Source of the DNA: Opitutus sp.
GTDB lineage: Bacteria; Verrucomicrobiota; Verrucomicrobiia; Opitutales; Opitutaceae
Direction: 5' to 3'
DNA: 52,446 nucleotides
NCBI GenBank assembly: GCA_009695305.1
Contig: SIBG01000021.1
Coordinates: forward strand, 1 to 52,446
Shown: one piece after another, positions 7,389-16,880 of the stretch
Position numbering within the stretch: the first letter of the stretch is position 1
Layout of the letters: every line of letters starts with the position of its first letter
Notes under the pieces: generated by a model
Told to the model about the DNA's origin: nothing
The model's input: the letters and a program-made list of their open reading frames with translations, nothing else
Database searches by the model: none
Made by a program: the position numbers and the translations under genes

Positions 7389-8789
7389 ATGAAAATCACC
7401 CTCCTCCGTGCGTTCTTAATGACGGGCGCAATCGCCCTAGGCCTCACCGCTCGTGCACAAGTCGTCGAACTGCGTGCCACGATCAATGCCAGTGGCGAAT
7501 CCCCCGCCAGCACGTCGACCGCCACCGGCTCGGCGATCATGCTCTACGACGTCGGCGCCAACACATTCGATCTGATCGTCTCGATCAGCAATTTCCCTGG
7601 CCCCGCCACGGCCTCGCATATTCATGAAGGCACGCCAGGTATCGCCGGCGGGGTGGTCACTGGTCTTGGCGCGGAGGCGGTCTACACGCGCAGTGGCAAC
7701 ACGCTCACGGCGACGTTCCGCGGCGTCACGCATGGCGGCGCGAAGCTGACGCTATTGCAGGGCGGCTGCTACTACAACATTCACTCGGCGCAGTTCCCCG
7801 GCGGCGAGGTGCGCGGTCAGCTCATCCCGCAGCCCGTGCGGCTCGTGGCGAATATCACCGTGGCGCAGGAGCAGGCGGCGTTTCCCGCGGTCAATCTCAC
7901 GGGTGCCAACCTCAATGATTTTGGCGGGGCCGTGATGTTCTACAATCCGGTGTCGAACACCGTGAGTCTTCGGATTTCGGTCTACAATTTCAACAACGTG
8001 CTGAGCAATTCACACTATCATCAGGGCGCGCCCGGAGTGAGCGGTGGCGTCGTGGTTGGGCTGGGCAACAACGCAAATGCGGGCGGATATACGACCGCGA
8101 ATGGCCACATTCAGGGCACGTTTGACATTCCCTACACTGGCGGCGATCCAATCGTGCTCCTCACGGGCGGCGCCTATTTGAATTTCCACAGCACCACCTT
8201 CTCGGGTGGCGAGGTGCGCGGCCAGGTGCGCGTCACGAATGAAGTCCCCACCACCCGCTTCTCCAATCTCTCGGTGCGCGGCTTCGTCGGCACCGGCGAC
8301 CAGTTCTTGATCCAAGGCGTCACCGTGCTCGGGCCCGACCCAGTCCGCGTGCTGGTCACCGCCAAGGGTCCGTCGCTTTCCACCTTTGGCGTGACCGGAG
8401 TGCTTTCGAACCCGCGCGTCGTGGTCTACGACTCCGGCGGCCGGCAGATTGCCTTCAACGACGATGTCGGCACGGTCGCTGCCGGCTCCGATTTGGCGCT
8501 CACACCCGGCGTCCCCACCAACGCGTTAGAGTCGGCACTCATGCTTGTTCTGCCCCCGGGAAATTATACTGCCGTCGTCTCCGGCAACAGTGGCACGGGC
8601 GTCGCGCTTCTCGAAGTCACGGATCTGCGCAACTCCGGGCTGCGGGCGACCGCTTCCACGATCGAAGAGGTGCTGACGTTTAGCCGCGAGCGCGCCTCGC
8701 CCTACCGCGCGTCTCGGATCGCCGCGGCCAAACGCGCGCTGGAGCTCTGCGGCACTTCGCCGTTGGGAGTCATCACGCTCGGCCGCTAA
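7389..8789 (+). CDS. Secreted protein with two CHRD domains
   Basis: 466 residues with a clear signal peptide (LLRAFLMTGAIALGLTARAQ). Two tandem CHRD domains (about 25-145 and 152-282) each carry the family marks SHIHEG/SHYHQG, a central GG.V and a terminal PGGEVRGQL or SGGEVRGQV. CHRD was defined in chordin and occurs in many bacterial exported proteins without a known activity. Residues about 288-415 form the module (FSNLSVRGFVGTGDQFLIQG) common on large Verrucomicrobial surface proteins. A short basic tail ends at a strong terminator. The start at 7389 is fixed by the signal peptide. The gene is probably monocistronic, secreted or surface-attached. Confidence 0.85.
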   Translation: MKITLLRAFLMTGAIALGLTARAQVVELRATINASGESPASTSTATGSAIMLYDVGANTFDLIVSISNFPGPATASHIHEGTPGIAGGVVTGLGAEAVYTRSGNTLTATFRGVTHGGAKLTLLQGGCYYNIHSAQFPGGEVRGQLIPQPVRLVANITVAQEQAAFPAVNLTGANLNDFGGAVMFYNPVSNTVSLRISVYNFNNVLSNSHYHQGAPGVSGGVVVGLGNNANAGGYTTANGHIQGTFDIPYTGGDPIVLLTGGAYLNFHSTTFSGGEVRGQVRVTNEVPTTRFSNLSVRGFVGTGDQFLIQGVTVLGPDPVRVLVTAKGPSLSTFGVTGVLSNPRVVVYDSGGRQIAFNDDVGTVAAGSDLALTPGVPTNALESALMLVLPPGNYTAVVSGNSGTGVALLEVTDLRNSGLRATASTIEEVLTFSRERASPYRASRIAAAKRALELCGTSPLGVITLGR

Positions 8790-8808
8790 TTTCTTCCTGA
8801 CCAACGCA

Positions 8809-8839
8809 AGCCCGGTGCGGAAACGCGCCGGGCTTTTTT
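8809..8839 (+). terminator. Rho-independent terminator after the CHRD gene
   Basis: AGCCCGG(T)GCG pairs with CGC(G)CCGGGCT across a GAAA-type loop and is followed by a T run. It lies 20 bp past the stop codon and 38 bp before pxpB, separating the two transcripts. Confidence 0.85.
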
Positions 8840-8876
8840 CTTTGCCGCGGGCCGTGCGACCCGGAATAAACGCCGC

Positions 8877-9551
8877 ATGACGCTTTCCCCCTTGGGCGAT
8901 TCCGCCCTCGTCATCGCCCTGGGTTCCGGCCTTGACCCGTCGGCGCTGCCACGCGGGCGCGCGCTCGCCGCGGCGCTGGCGCACGATCCGATCGCAGGAG
9001 TGGTCGATGTCGTTCCGGCCTTCGCGACGGTGACGGTTTTCTACGACATCGCGCACATCGGCACCTATGCGCAACTCTGCGCCGAGCTCGAGACCCGCGC
9101 GCAGCGGGCTGATGCGGCGTTGCTTTCGGTCGCCACGCGCACGGTCGAGATTCCGGTCTGTTACGGTGGAGACTTTGGGCCGGATCTCGCCGAGGTCGCT
9201 GCGCGCACCGCGCTGACGGTGGCAGAAGTGGTCGCGTTGCATTACGGCGCGGATTACTTGGTGCACGCCATCGGATTCGCACCCGGCTTCGCCTACCTTG
9301 GCGGTTTGCCGGAGAAAATCCACACCCCGCGCCGCTCCACGCCCCGCACCAGCGTTCCGGCTGGGAGCGTCGGCATCGGTGGGGCGCAGACCGGCGTCTA
9401 CCCGCGCGTGACTCCGGGAGGATGGAACCTTATCGGCCGCACGCCGCTAAAGCTTTTTGATCCGGCGAATACCCCACCTGCGCTCCTGGGCGCAGCCGAC
9501 CGGGTAAAATTTCGTGCCATCACCGCGGAGGAGTTTGCCGCATGGAAATAA
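8877..9551 (+). CDS. pxpB: 5-oxoprolinase subunit PxpB
   Basis: 224 residues, the KipI/PxpB family. With PxpA and PxpC it forms the ATP-dependent 5-oxoprolinase that opens pyroglutamate to glutamate in the cytoplasm. The diagnostic segment is IGFAPGFAYLGGLPE (about residues 137-151), followed by the PRRSTPR and PAGSVGIGGAQTGVYP motifs. The N-terminus MTLSPLGDSALVIALG is the normal family start. The stop overlaps the pxpC start by ten bases, indicating coupled translation of the two partner subunits. It is the first gene of the pyroglutamate locus. Confidence 0.94.
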   Translation: MTLSPLGDSALVIALGSGLDPSALPRGRALAAALAHDPIAGVVDVVPAFATVTVFYDIAHIGTYAQLCAELETRAQRADAALLSVATRTVEIPVCYGGDFGPDLAEVAARTALTVAEVVALHYGADYLVHAIGFAPGFAYLGGLPEKIHTPRRSTPRTSVPAGSVGIGGAQTGVYPRVTPGGWNLIGRTPLKLFDPANTPPALLGAADRVKFRAITAEEFAAWK

Positions 9552-10465
9552 AAATTCATCGCGCCGGTCTGCTCACCACCGTGCAGGATCTCGGTCGCAC
9601 CGGTCACCGGGCCGCCGGCGTGCCACTCGCGGGCGCAATGGACCCAGTGGCGTTGCGCATCGCGAATCTTCTCGTGGGCAACGCGGAAAATGCCGCGGCG
9701 CTCGAGCTCACGCTGCTCGGGCCGGAGCTGGAGTTTTCCGCCGCTACGCTCGTGGCGATCGCTGGCGGCGACTTCGGGGCGTTACCGCTCTGGCAACCGG
9801 TGCGCGTGCGGGCGGGCGGGCGAATCAAGTTTGGCGCGGCCCGCACCGGGTGCCGCGCCTGCCTCGCGGTCGCGGGTGGGCTCGAGGTCGCGCCGGTGCT
9901 TGGCAGTCGCAGCACTGATCTGCGCGCCACGCTGGGCGGGTGGGACGGCCGGGCGCTGCGCGATGGCGATACACTGCGGGCGCCAGACCTCGTCCGCGAA
10001 AGCATCGGCCACTGGCACATCGACGAACGCGTCTTGCCCGCCTACTCCCGCGCGCCGACGGTGCGCGTCGTGCGCGGCGCGCAGGCAGGTGAGTTTGGCG
10101 ATGAGATTTTTGCTTCCGCCTTCAAGGTCACGCCGCAATCCGACCGCATGGGCGTGCGACTGGCTGGTCCGGTCCTCGGGCGCGCGGGGGCCGGCGACCT
10201 CGTTTCGTCCACGGTCGTGCCGGGCACGGTGCAGGTCCCGCCGGACGGCCAGCCGATCGTGCTCATGGCTGATGCCCAGACGATCGGTGGCTACCCGAAA
10301 ATCGCGCACGTCATCACCGTCGATCTTCCGCTGGTCGCGCAGCTCCGCCCTGGCGACACGCTGCGCTTCCGGCCGGTGATGCTCGCCGAGGCGCATGAAC
10401 TTGCGCTGGCCAGGGAACGGGCCCTCGCGATCCTCCACGAGGGCCTGGTTCAGAAATTCCGATGA
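9542..10465 (+). CDS. pxpC: 5-oxoprolinase subunit PxpC
   Basis: 307 residues, the KipA/PxpC family related to the C-terminal part of urea amidolyase. It begins with the family pattern VQDLGRTGHRAAGVPLAGAM followed by DPVALRIANLLVGN, and later carries the SDRMGVRL and TIGGYPKIAHVI motifs. It forms a complex with PxpB that works with PxpA. It overlaps pxpB. After its stop the operon is interrupted by about 100 bp holding a small inverted-repeat element before pxpA. Confidence 0.94.
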   Translation: MEIKIHRAGLLTTVQDLGRTGHRAAGVPLAGAMDPVALRIANLLVGNAENAAALELTLLGPELEFSAATLVAIAGGDFGALPLWQPVRVRAGGRIKFGAARTGCRACLAVAGGLEVAPVLGSRSTDLRATLGGWDGRALRDGDTLRAPDLVRESIGHWHIDERVLPAYSRAPTVRVVRGAQAGEFGDEIFASAFKVTPQSDRMGVRLAGPVLGRAGAGDLVSSTVVPGTVQVPPDGQPIVLMADAQTIGGYPKIAHVITVDLPLVAQLRPGDTLRFRPVMLAEAHELALARERALAILHEGLVQKFR

Positions 10466-10474
10466 ACACCGGGA

Positions 10475-10560
10475 TTGTCATTCTGAGCGAAGCGAAGCAT
10501 CCAGTGCGACTGTCGCCCGCGATCATTCGGCGGGATTCTTCCCTCTGTTCGGAATGACAA
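10475..10560. mobile_element. Small MITE/REP-like element with 9-bp terminal inverted repeats
   Basis: This 86-bp stretch fills the pxpC-pxpA gap. It starts TTGTCATTC and ends GAATGACAA, an exact 9-bp terminal inverted repeat. Its interior (CTGAGCGAAGCGAAG and GATTCTTCCCTCTGTTC) looks like a dispersed intergenic repeat seen in several bacterial phyla. It has no coding sequence of its own and probably relies on an enzyme supplied elsewhere. Whether copies exist elsewhere in this genome cannot be seen here. Confidence 0.65.
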
Positions 10561-10565
10561 GCGAG

Positions 10566-11321
10566 ATGCGCTCCATCGATCTCAACTGCGACGTGGGCGA
10601 GGGCGCCGGCCATGACGCGGCGCTGATGCGGCTGATCACTTCGGCGAACATTGCCTGCGGGGCGCATGCGGGCGATGCCGCGACGATCCGGGCCACGATC
10701 GCGCTGGCGCAGCAACATGGTGTCGCGATTGGCGCGCATCCGGGTTTCGCGGACCGGGAGAATTTTGGGCGACGCGAACTGGCGCTGTCGCCGGCCGAAG
10801 TGTCTGAGTTGGTCTTGACCCAGGTGCAGACGATGCAGGAGGCGGTCGCTGGTTTCGGCGCAGGGTTGAACCACGTAAAGCTACACGGCGCACTCTACAA
10901 TATGGCGGCACGTGACGAGGCGCTGGCGAACGCGGTGGCCGAGGCCATCAGGGTCACGAACAAGAATCCAATGCTCTTCGTTTTGGCTGGCAGCAAGCTG
11001 GCGCAGGTCGCGCGCGCGAACGCCAATTTTTTGGTGGTCTCCGAAGTCTTCGCCGACCGCACCTACCAGCGCGATGGCTCGCTGACGCCGCGCTCGAGGC
11101 CCGATGCGCTCATCACGGACGAAAATGCCGCCGTGGCGCAGGTGTTACGCATGGTGCGCGACGGCGAGGTGCGTGCGACGGACGGCACCTTGGTGCCGAT
11201 CGTGGCCGACACCGTCTGCCTCCACGGTGATGGGGCGCACGCCGTGGCGTTTGCGCGGCGGCTGCGCGCCGAACTCGGCGCCGCCGGAATCGAGGTGAAG
11301 GCGGTTTCTACGGCACGATGA
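10566..11321 (+). CDS. pxpA: 5-oxoprolinase subunit PxpA (LamB/YcsF family)
   Basis: 251 residues beginning IDLNCDVGEG, the LamB/YcsF family signature. Other family marks include NIACGAHAGD, GAHPGFADRENFGRR, VKLHGALYN and SEVFADRTYQRDGSL. PxpA is the third subunit of bacterial 5-oxoprolinase. The ATG at 10566 is preferred; an in-frame ATG at 10554 lies inside the terminal repeat of the preceding MITE-like element, and neither has a clear ribosome binding site. The stop overlaps the start of the DUF969 gene. Confidence 0.94.
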   Translation: MRSIDLNCDVGEGAGHDAALMRLITSANIACGAHAGDAATIRATIALAQQHGVAIGAHPGFADRENFGRRELALSPAEVSELVLTQVQTMQEAVAGFGAGLNHVKLHGALYNMAARDEALANAVAEAIRVTNKNPMLFVLAGSKLAQVARANANFLVVSEVFADRTYQRDGSLTPRSRPDALITDENAAVAQVLRMVRDGEVRATDGTLVPIVADTVCLHGDGAHAVAFARRLRAELGAAGIEVKAVSTAR

Positions 11322-11998
11322 TCAAGCTCATCGGCATCCTCGTCGTCGCGGTCGGGTTTGCGCTGCGGTTCAACACGCTCCTCGTTGTCATGGCCGCGGG
11401 GATCGTCACCGGACTGGTGGCGGGGATGTCGTTCAACGAGATCATGACGCTGTTCGGCAAATATTTCATCGAGAATCGCTACATGACTTTGCCTGTCGTG
11501 CTGATGGTGCCGGTGATCGGCCTGCTCGAGCGGCATGGCCTGCAGGAACGGGCCGAGACGCTTATCCGCCGGACGCGGGCGGCGACCGCGGGTCGGGTGC
11601 TGCTGCTCTACTGCGCGGTGCGGCAGATCTCGATTTCGCTGGGGGTGAACATCGGTGGCCATGCCGGGGCGGTGCGGCCGCTGGTGGCACCCATGGCCGA
11701 GGGCGCGGCGCGGGCGCAGCACGGCGCGGTGTCGGCGAAAACGGTCGAGTCGATTCGCGCGCACGCGGCGGCGGCGGAGAACGTCGGCAACTTTTTCGGT
11801 GAGGATATTTTTATTGCCGTCGGCGCGATCTTGCTGATGAAGGGATTTTTCGATGCACAGAAAATCGAGGTGAGCGTGTGGGCGATGGCGCTCTGGGGCC
11901 TTCCGAGCGCCCTCGTGGCCTTTGCCGCCATGGGCTGGCGCGCCCGGGCGCTCGACCGCCGCATCGCGCGCGAGGCGGCGAAGGAGGCGGCCAGATGA
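11318..11998 (+). CDS. DUF969 family membrane protein, probable 5-oxoproline transporter subunit
   Basis: 226 residues with an N-terminal membrane span (LIGILVVAVGFALRFNTLLV) and three or four further hydrophobic segments. DUF969 and DUF979 proteins are a recurrent pair next to pxpABC and are generally regarded as the two halves of a 5-oxoproline uptake system. That function rests on genomic association and naming practice rather than anything visible here. The gene overlaps pxpA by four bases upstream and the DUF979 gene by four bases downstream, so all three are translationally coupled. Confidence 0.85.
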   Translation: MIKLIGILVVAVGFALRFNTLLVVMAAGIVTGLVAGMSFNEIMTLFGKYFIENRYMTLPVVLMVPVIGLLERHGLQERAETLIRRTRAATAGRVLLLYCAVRQISISLGVNIGGHAGAVRPLVAPMAEGAARAQHGAVSAKTVESIRAHAAAAENVGNFFGEDIFIAVGAILLMKGFFDAQKIEVSVWAMALWGLPSALVAFAAMGWRARALDRRIAREAAKEAAR

Positions 11999-12957
11999 AG
12001 CTGCTGACGCTCGAGGTTTTTTACGTGATCGTCGGCGCGATGCTCGCGCTCGTCGCCGGACGCATCGCGCGCGATCCGGCGCATCCGCGGCGGTGGGGCT
12101 CGGCCCTGTTTTGGGCGTTGCTCGCGGTGGTGTTTCTGGGCGGGAAAATCCTGCCGCCGGCCGTCGTTGGTTATCTGGTGCTGGCGATGGTGGTGCTGGC
12201 GTCGTTGCGGCAGGTGGGGTCTTCGACGGAAAAATCCACCACGCGGGCGGAGCGCGCGGCGGAGGCGGATCGGCTGGAAAACCGCTTGCTGTGGCCGGCG
12301 CTCCTAATCCCGGCGACCGCGGTCGCCGGCACCCTGGTGCTCGACAAAATTCACCTCGGCGACGTTTGGCTCATGGAGCCAAAGCAGGCGGCGCTGATCT
12401 CGCTCGGGTTGGGCGCGCTGCTGGCGCTCGCGGCGGCGCTGCGAACGACGGGCGCGGGAGTCACGGCGCCCGTGCAGGAGGGTGGGCGACTGCTGCAGAC
12501 AATTGGTTGGGCGCTGGTCCTGCCGCAGCTCCTGGCGGCGTTGGGCGGAATTTTTTCGCAAGCTGGCGTGGGAGTGGTGGTGGCCGACCTCGTGACGCGG
12601 GCCCTGCCGACCCAGTTTCCTGTCGTGGCCGTGGCGGCGTATTGTCTCGGCATGGCGCTGTTCACGATCTGCATGGGCAATGCCTTCGCGGCGTTCGCCG
12701 TCATCACGGGCGGCATCGGGCTGCCGTTGATCGTGCAGCAGCACGGTGGCAACCCGGCGATCATGGCGGCGATCGGGATGCTGTCGGGATATTGTGGCAC
12801 GCTGCTCACGCCGATGGCGGCGAATTTCAACCTCGTGCCGGCGATGCTGCTGGAACTGAGCGACAAGAACGCCGTTATCAAGGCACAGGCGCCGATCGCG
12901 GCGGTGATCCTCACCGCGAACATCGCGTTGATGTATTTCTGCGTGTATTGCTTTTGA
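11995..12957 (+). CDS. DUF979 family membrane protein, probable 5-oxoproline transporter subunit
   Basis: 320 residues with roughly eight hydrophobic segments, starting MKLLTLEVFYVIVGAMLAL. The C-terminal third has the conserved stretches FTICMGNAFAAFAVITGGIG and GYCGTLLTPMAANFNLVPA. It is the constant partner of DUF969. Its ATG overlaps the DUF969 stop (ATGA). The inferred role is inner-membrane uptake of pyroglutamate for the oxoprolinase encoded just upstream. It is followed by a GC-rich hairpin and then pcp. Confidence 0.85.
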   Translation: MKLLTLEVFYVIVGAMLALVAGRIARDPAHPRRWGSALFWALLAVVFLGGKILPPAVVGYLVLAMVVLASLRQVGSSTEKSTTRAERAAEADRLENRLLWPALLIPATAVAGTLVLDKIHLGDVWLMEPKQAALISLGLGALLALAAALRTTGAGVTAPVQEGGRLLQTIGWALVLPQLLAALGGIFSQAGVGVVVADLVTRALPTQFPVVAVAAYCLGMALFTICMGNAFAAFAVITGGIGLPLIVQQHGGNPAIMAAIGMLSGYCGTLLTPMAANFNLVPAMLLELSDKNAVIKAQAPIAAVILTANIALMYFCVYCF

Positions 12958-12971
12958 TGAAAGTAAAAATC

Positions 12972-12991
12972 CCCGGGGCAAGCCCCGGGGC
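12972..12991. repeat. GC-rich palindromic hairpin after the DUF979 gene
   Basis: CCCCGGGGC and GCCCCGGGG are separated by two bases, 14 bp after the stop codon. There is no T run, so it is not a standard intrinsic terminator. It may be a REP-like unit or an mRNA-stabilising hairpin. Confidence 0.55.
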
Positions 12992-13062
12992 ATTTGACAA
13001 GACCGCCGCAAACTCATCCGACCATAATGCAATTCGCGCTTAAACCCGTCCGTCCAACCAAG

Positions 13063-13078
13063 CCGAAGCAAGCTTCGG
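13063..13078. repeat. Short palindrome upstream of pcp
   Basis: CCGAAGC-AA-GCTTCGG, a perfect 7-bp inverted repeat with the same two-base loop (AA) as the hairpin at 12972-12991. It lies 19 bp before the pcp start and could influence pcp translation or belong to the same repeat class. Confidence 0.5.
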
Positions 13079-13097
13079 GGTATCGGACCCACAGCGA

Positions 13098-13736
13098 ATG
13101 AAGACGGTCCTCGTCACTGGCTTCGAACCGTTCGGCGGCGATCTCGTCAACCCGTCGCAGGAAATCGCGCGTGCGCTTGAAGGACGCGTGATCGCGGGCC
13201 GGCGCGTCGTCGGCGCGGTGCTGCCGTGTGTATTTGGCCTGGCCAACGTGGAACTAAGAAAACTTCTGCGGACGACGCGGCCAGAGCTGGTGATCTGCCT
13301 AGGGCTGGCGGGCGGACGCACGGAAATCACGCCGGAACGGGTGGCGATCAATGTCGACGATGCGCGCATCGCCGACAACGCCGGCGCCCAGCCGATCGAC
13401 GAGCCAGTGGTGCGAGGCGGGCCCACCGCGTATTGGTCGACCCTGCCGATCAAGGCGATCGTCGCCGCGCTGCGGCAGCGTGGCATCCCAGCCAGTGTGT
13501 CGCAGACGACGGGGACGTTTGTCTGTAATCACGTTTTCTATGGTTTGATGCAGGCCCTCGCCAGAGGACGCGGAAGGCGGGGCGGATTTATCCACGTGCC
13601 GCCGGTGCAGGCGCCGGGGACGAAAGGTCAGCCGGGCCTACCGCTCGCCACGATGATTAATGCGATTGCGCTGGCCGTGGAGCTGTCAGTCCAACGGCGC
13701 ACGGATGTGCGCGCCACCGGTGGCCAGACCCATTGA
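13098..13736 (+). CDS. pcp: Pyroglutamyl-peptidase I
   Basis: 212 residues of the C15 cysteine peptidase family, which removes N-terminal pyroglutamate from peptides. It begins VLVTGFEPFGGDLVNPS. The catalytic triad is visible as Glu in ITPERVAIN, Cys in GTFVCNHVFYG and His in GFIHVPP. There is no signal peptide, so it acts in the cytoplasm. Placed 140 bp after the DUF979 gene, it supplies free pyroglutamate for PxpABC. The short hairpin-containing gap could allow separate control. The C-terminus is about the normal family length. Confidence 0.93.
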   Translation: MKTVLVTGFEPFGGDLVNPSQEIARALEGRVIAGRRVVGAVLPCVFGLANVELRKLLRTTRPELVICLGLAGGRTEITPERVAINVDDARIADNAGAQPIDEPVVRGGPTAYWSTLPIKAIVAALRQRGIPASVSQTTGTFVCNHVFYGLMQALARGRGRRGGFIHVPPVQAPGTKGQPGLPLATMINAIALAVELSVQRRTDVRATGGQTH

Positions 13737-13781
13737 CGCCGCCGATTGATTTACGCTCGTCGCCGCTGGCGGATTTCGGCG

Positions 13782-15476
13782 CTAATTTCCAAGACTTGGT
13801 CCGGAAGCCAGCCGCGTCGGCGAAGCCGTGAGGATGGATTGTGCGGCGCCGGGCGATTCGGCGGCGACGACGCAGAGATCGTCCTCGAAATCGCTGCGGC
13901 CGGTGAAGGCCTGAATTTCGGCCACGAGCCGGTTGAGCAACGGCGCGCCCGAGAGGGTGAGATTGGCGGCGACGAGATCGCGCAGCCGCGCTTCGCCGAA
14001 GAGCTGGCCACTGGTGTCGGCGGCTTCGAACAGACCATCGGTAAACGCGAGCAGCGTGTCGCCGGTGCGAAACGAGCATTGCTGGCGCGTGAAGGCGAAA
14101 TTTTCGATGAGGCCCGCGGCGGGCTCGGGATCAGTCGCGGTGAGTCGCGAGACCGTGCGCTCGCCCCGGCGGACAACGAACGGCGGGGGATGACCGGCGC
14201 TGCTGTAGGTGAGAGACTGGGAAATGATGTCGATCACGCCGAAAAATGCGGTCGCGAACATCGGCTGGCCGGTTTTTTCCAGGATGGGCGTGAGCGTATG
14301 GTTGATCTCGGAGAGCACCTTGGCCGGATCCTGCGCGCGCTCGCCGAGCTCCTCGACGATGCCGCGGATGAGCGCGGCAATCAGGCCGGCGCGGACGCCG
14401 TGACCCATCACATCGCACACGAGCACGCCGCATTTGGCGTCGGACAGCTGGACGATGCTGAAGAAATCGCCGCCGAGGGTGGCGGCCGGAATGTAGTGGT
14501 GGGCAAAGCGGAGTGCGCTGGTCGCGGCGGGCTCGCCGCGGGGAAACACCGGATAGGTGCGCGGGATGAACGATTCCTGGATCTGCCGCGCCATTTGCAC
14601 GTCGGTCTCCATTTCGGTGGTGCGCCGCTGGAGTTCCTCCTCCGCGAGTTTGCGGCGGGTGATGTCGTGGCTGATGCCGACCAGGCCGGTGATCTTGCCG
14701 CTCAGATCGAGCAACGGCACTTTGGTGGTGAGTGACCAGCGCACGCCCTCCTCCGCCCGGAAATTGGATTTTTCCTGGGCGATGAGCGGTGGGCCGCCGG
14801 AGAGCACCTGCCGGTCGTCGGCCATGGCCTGCTCCCCGCGCTCGCCGGGATAAAAATCCGCGGTGGTGCGGCCGGTGGCCTGTTCCTGGCCCGGCACTCC
14901 GAGCGATTCGAGGTGGGCGCGGTTGTTGAGCACGTAGCGGCCCGCCGCGTCCTTGACGAAGAGGCGGCTGGGGAGGTGATCGATGATCGTCTGGAGGAGG
15001 TTGCGCTCCTCGAGGAGCTTCTCCTCGACTTGTTTCCTGGCGGTGGCGTCGCGCGTGAGGCCGAAGGTGCCGATGATTTTTCCGGTGGCGTCGCGCCACG
15101 GCATCTTCGTGGCCGAACCCCACGCGATCGTGCCGTCCCGCAAGGTGAGTTTTTCGACTTTCGCGATGAGCGGCTGGCCGGTTTGGATGATCGCCTGTTC
15201 CTCGGTGAGGGCGACGCTTGCGTGGACCGGGGCGAAAAAATCGAAATCAGTCTTGCCGATCACCTCGTCCGGCGAGGCGATGCCGTGCCACGACGCGTAG
15301 GCGCGGTTCACCCGCACGAACCGGCTTTGCAGATCCTTAAAATAGATCCGATCCGGAATCGACTCCATCAGCAGGCGCAGGAGGGTCGAATCCAAGGATT
15401 CGCCCAGGGGGGCGGGCGGCGGCGGGTCGGTGGGCGCGGCACTCATGCAGGTGGAAATTGGGGGCGTCGGAAACAC
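13782..15476 (-). CDS. PAS-PAS-PP2C (SpoIIE/RsbU-type) serine phosphatase
   Basis: 564 residues (553 if the internal ATG at 15446 is used). Two PAS domains occupy about 33-150 and 155-280; the first contains the typical RIYFKDLQSRFVRVN and ends TRDATARKQVEEKL. A linker with the QMARQIQESFIP motif leads into a C-terminal SpoIIE phosphatase domain with metal-binding LGGDFFSI, CDVMGHGV, SSAGHPPP and FTDGLFEA. Such proteins dephosphorylate anti-sigma antagonists in partner-switching stress control. No partner kinase or antagonist lies nearby, so the target is unknown. The sensing domains lack membrane spans, implying a cytoplasmic signal. It converges with pcp. Confidence 0.9.
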   Translation of the reverse strand: MFPTPPISTCMSAAPTDPPPPAPLGESLDSTLLRLLMESIPDRIYFKDLQSRFVRVNRAYASWHGIASPDEVIGKTDFDFFAPVHASVALTEEQAIIQTGQPLIAKVEKLTLRDGTIAWGSATKMPWRDATGKIIGTFGLTRDATARKQVEEKLLEERNLLQTIIDHLPSRLFVKDAAGRYVLNNRAHLESLGVPGQEQATGRTTADFYPGERGEQAMADDRQVLSGGPPLIAQEKSNFRAEEGVRWSLTTKVPLLDLSGKITGLVGISHDITRRKLAEEELQRRTTEMETDVQMARQIQESFIPRTYPVFPRGEPAATSALRFAHHYIPAATLGGDFFSIVQLSDAKCGVLVCDVMGHGVRAGLIAALIRGIVEELGERAQDPAKVLSEINHTLTPILEKTGQPMFATAFFGVIDIISQSLTYSSAGHPPPFVVRRGERTVSRLTATDPEPAAGLIENFAFTRQQCSFRTGDTLLAFTDGLFEAADTSGQLFGEARLRDLVAANLTLSGAPLLNRLVAEIQAFTGRSDFEDDLCVVAAESPGAAQSILTASPTRLASGPSLGN

Positions 15477-15587
15477 CGATGGTCAATCCGAGCAAAGCGA
15501 TGGATCTAAAACGATGTTCGGCTGCGGTCGGATTGCGGAAATTTTCGCTCGTTCAGAAGGACCAGAATGAAACTCGAGGTTGGTCGC

Positions 15588-16691
<1,104 letters not shown>

Positions 16692-16880
16692 AAGGTGCGA
16701 AACGTCACGTGCAGCGAGGAGGCGGTCAACGGAAAACCCGGTGGTGCGCTGCGGTCGCCGTGGACGCGGCTTGCCAAGCAGGTGGCGACGACACAACCCT
16801 GCGGTGTGCCTTCAAAGTCGCTCAATCCCGGTCCAATCTCCGCGGCCCGCGCGCGCGCGCCCCAAAAATCCGCCGCCGCC

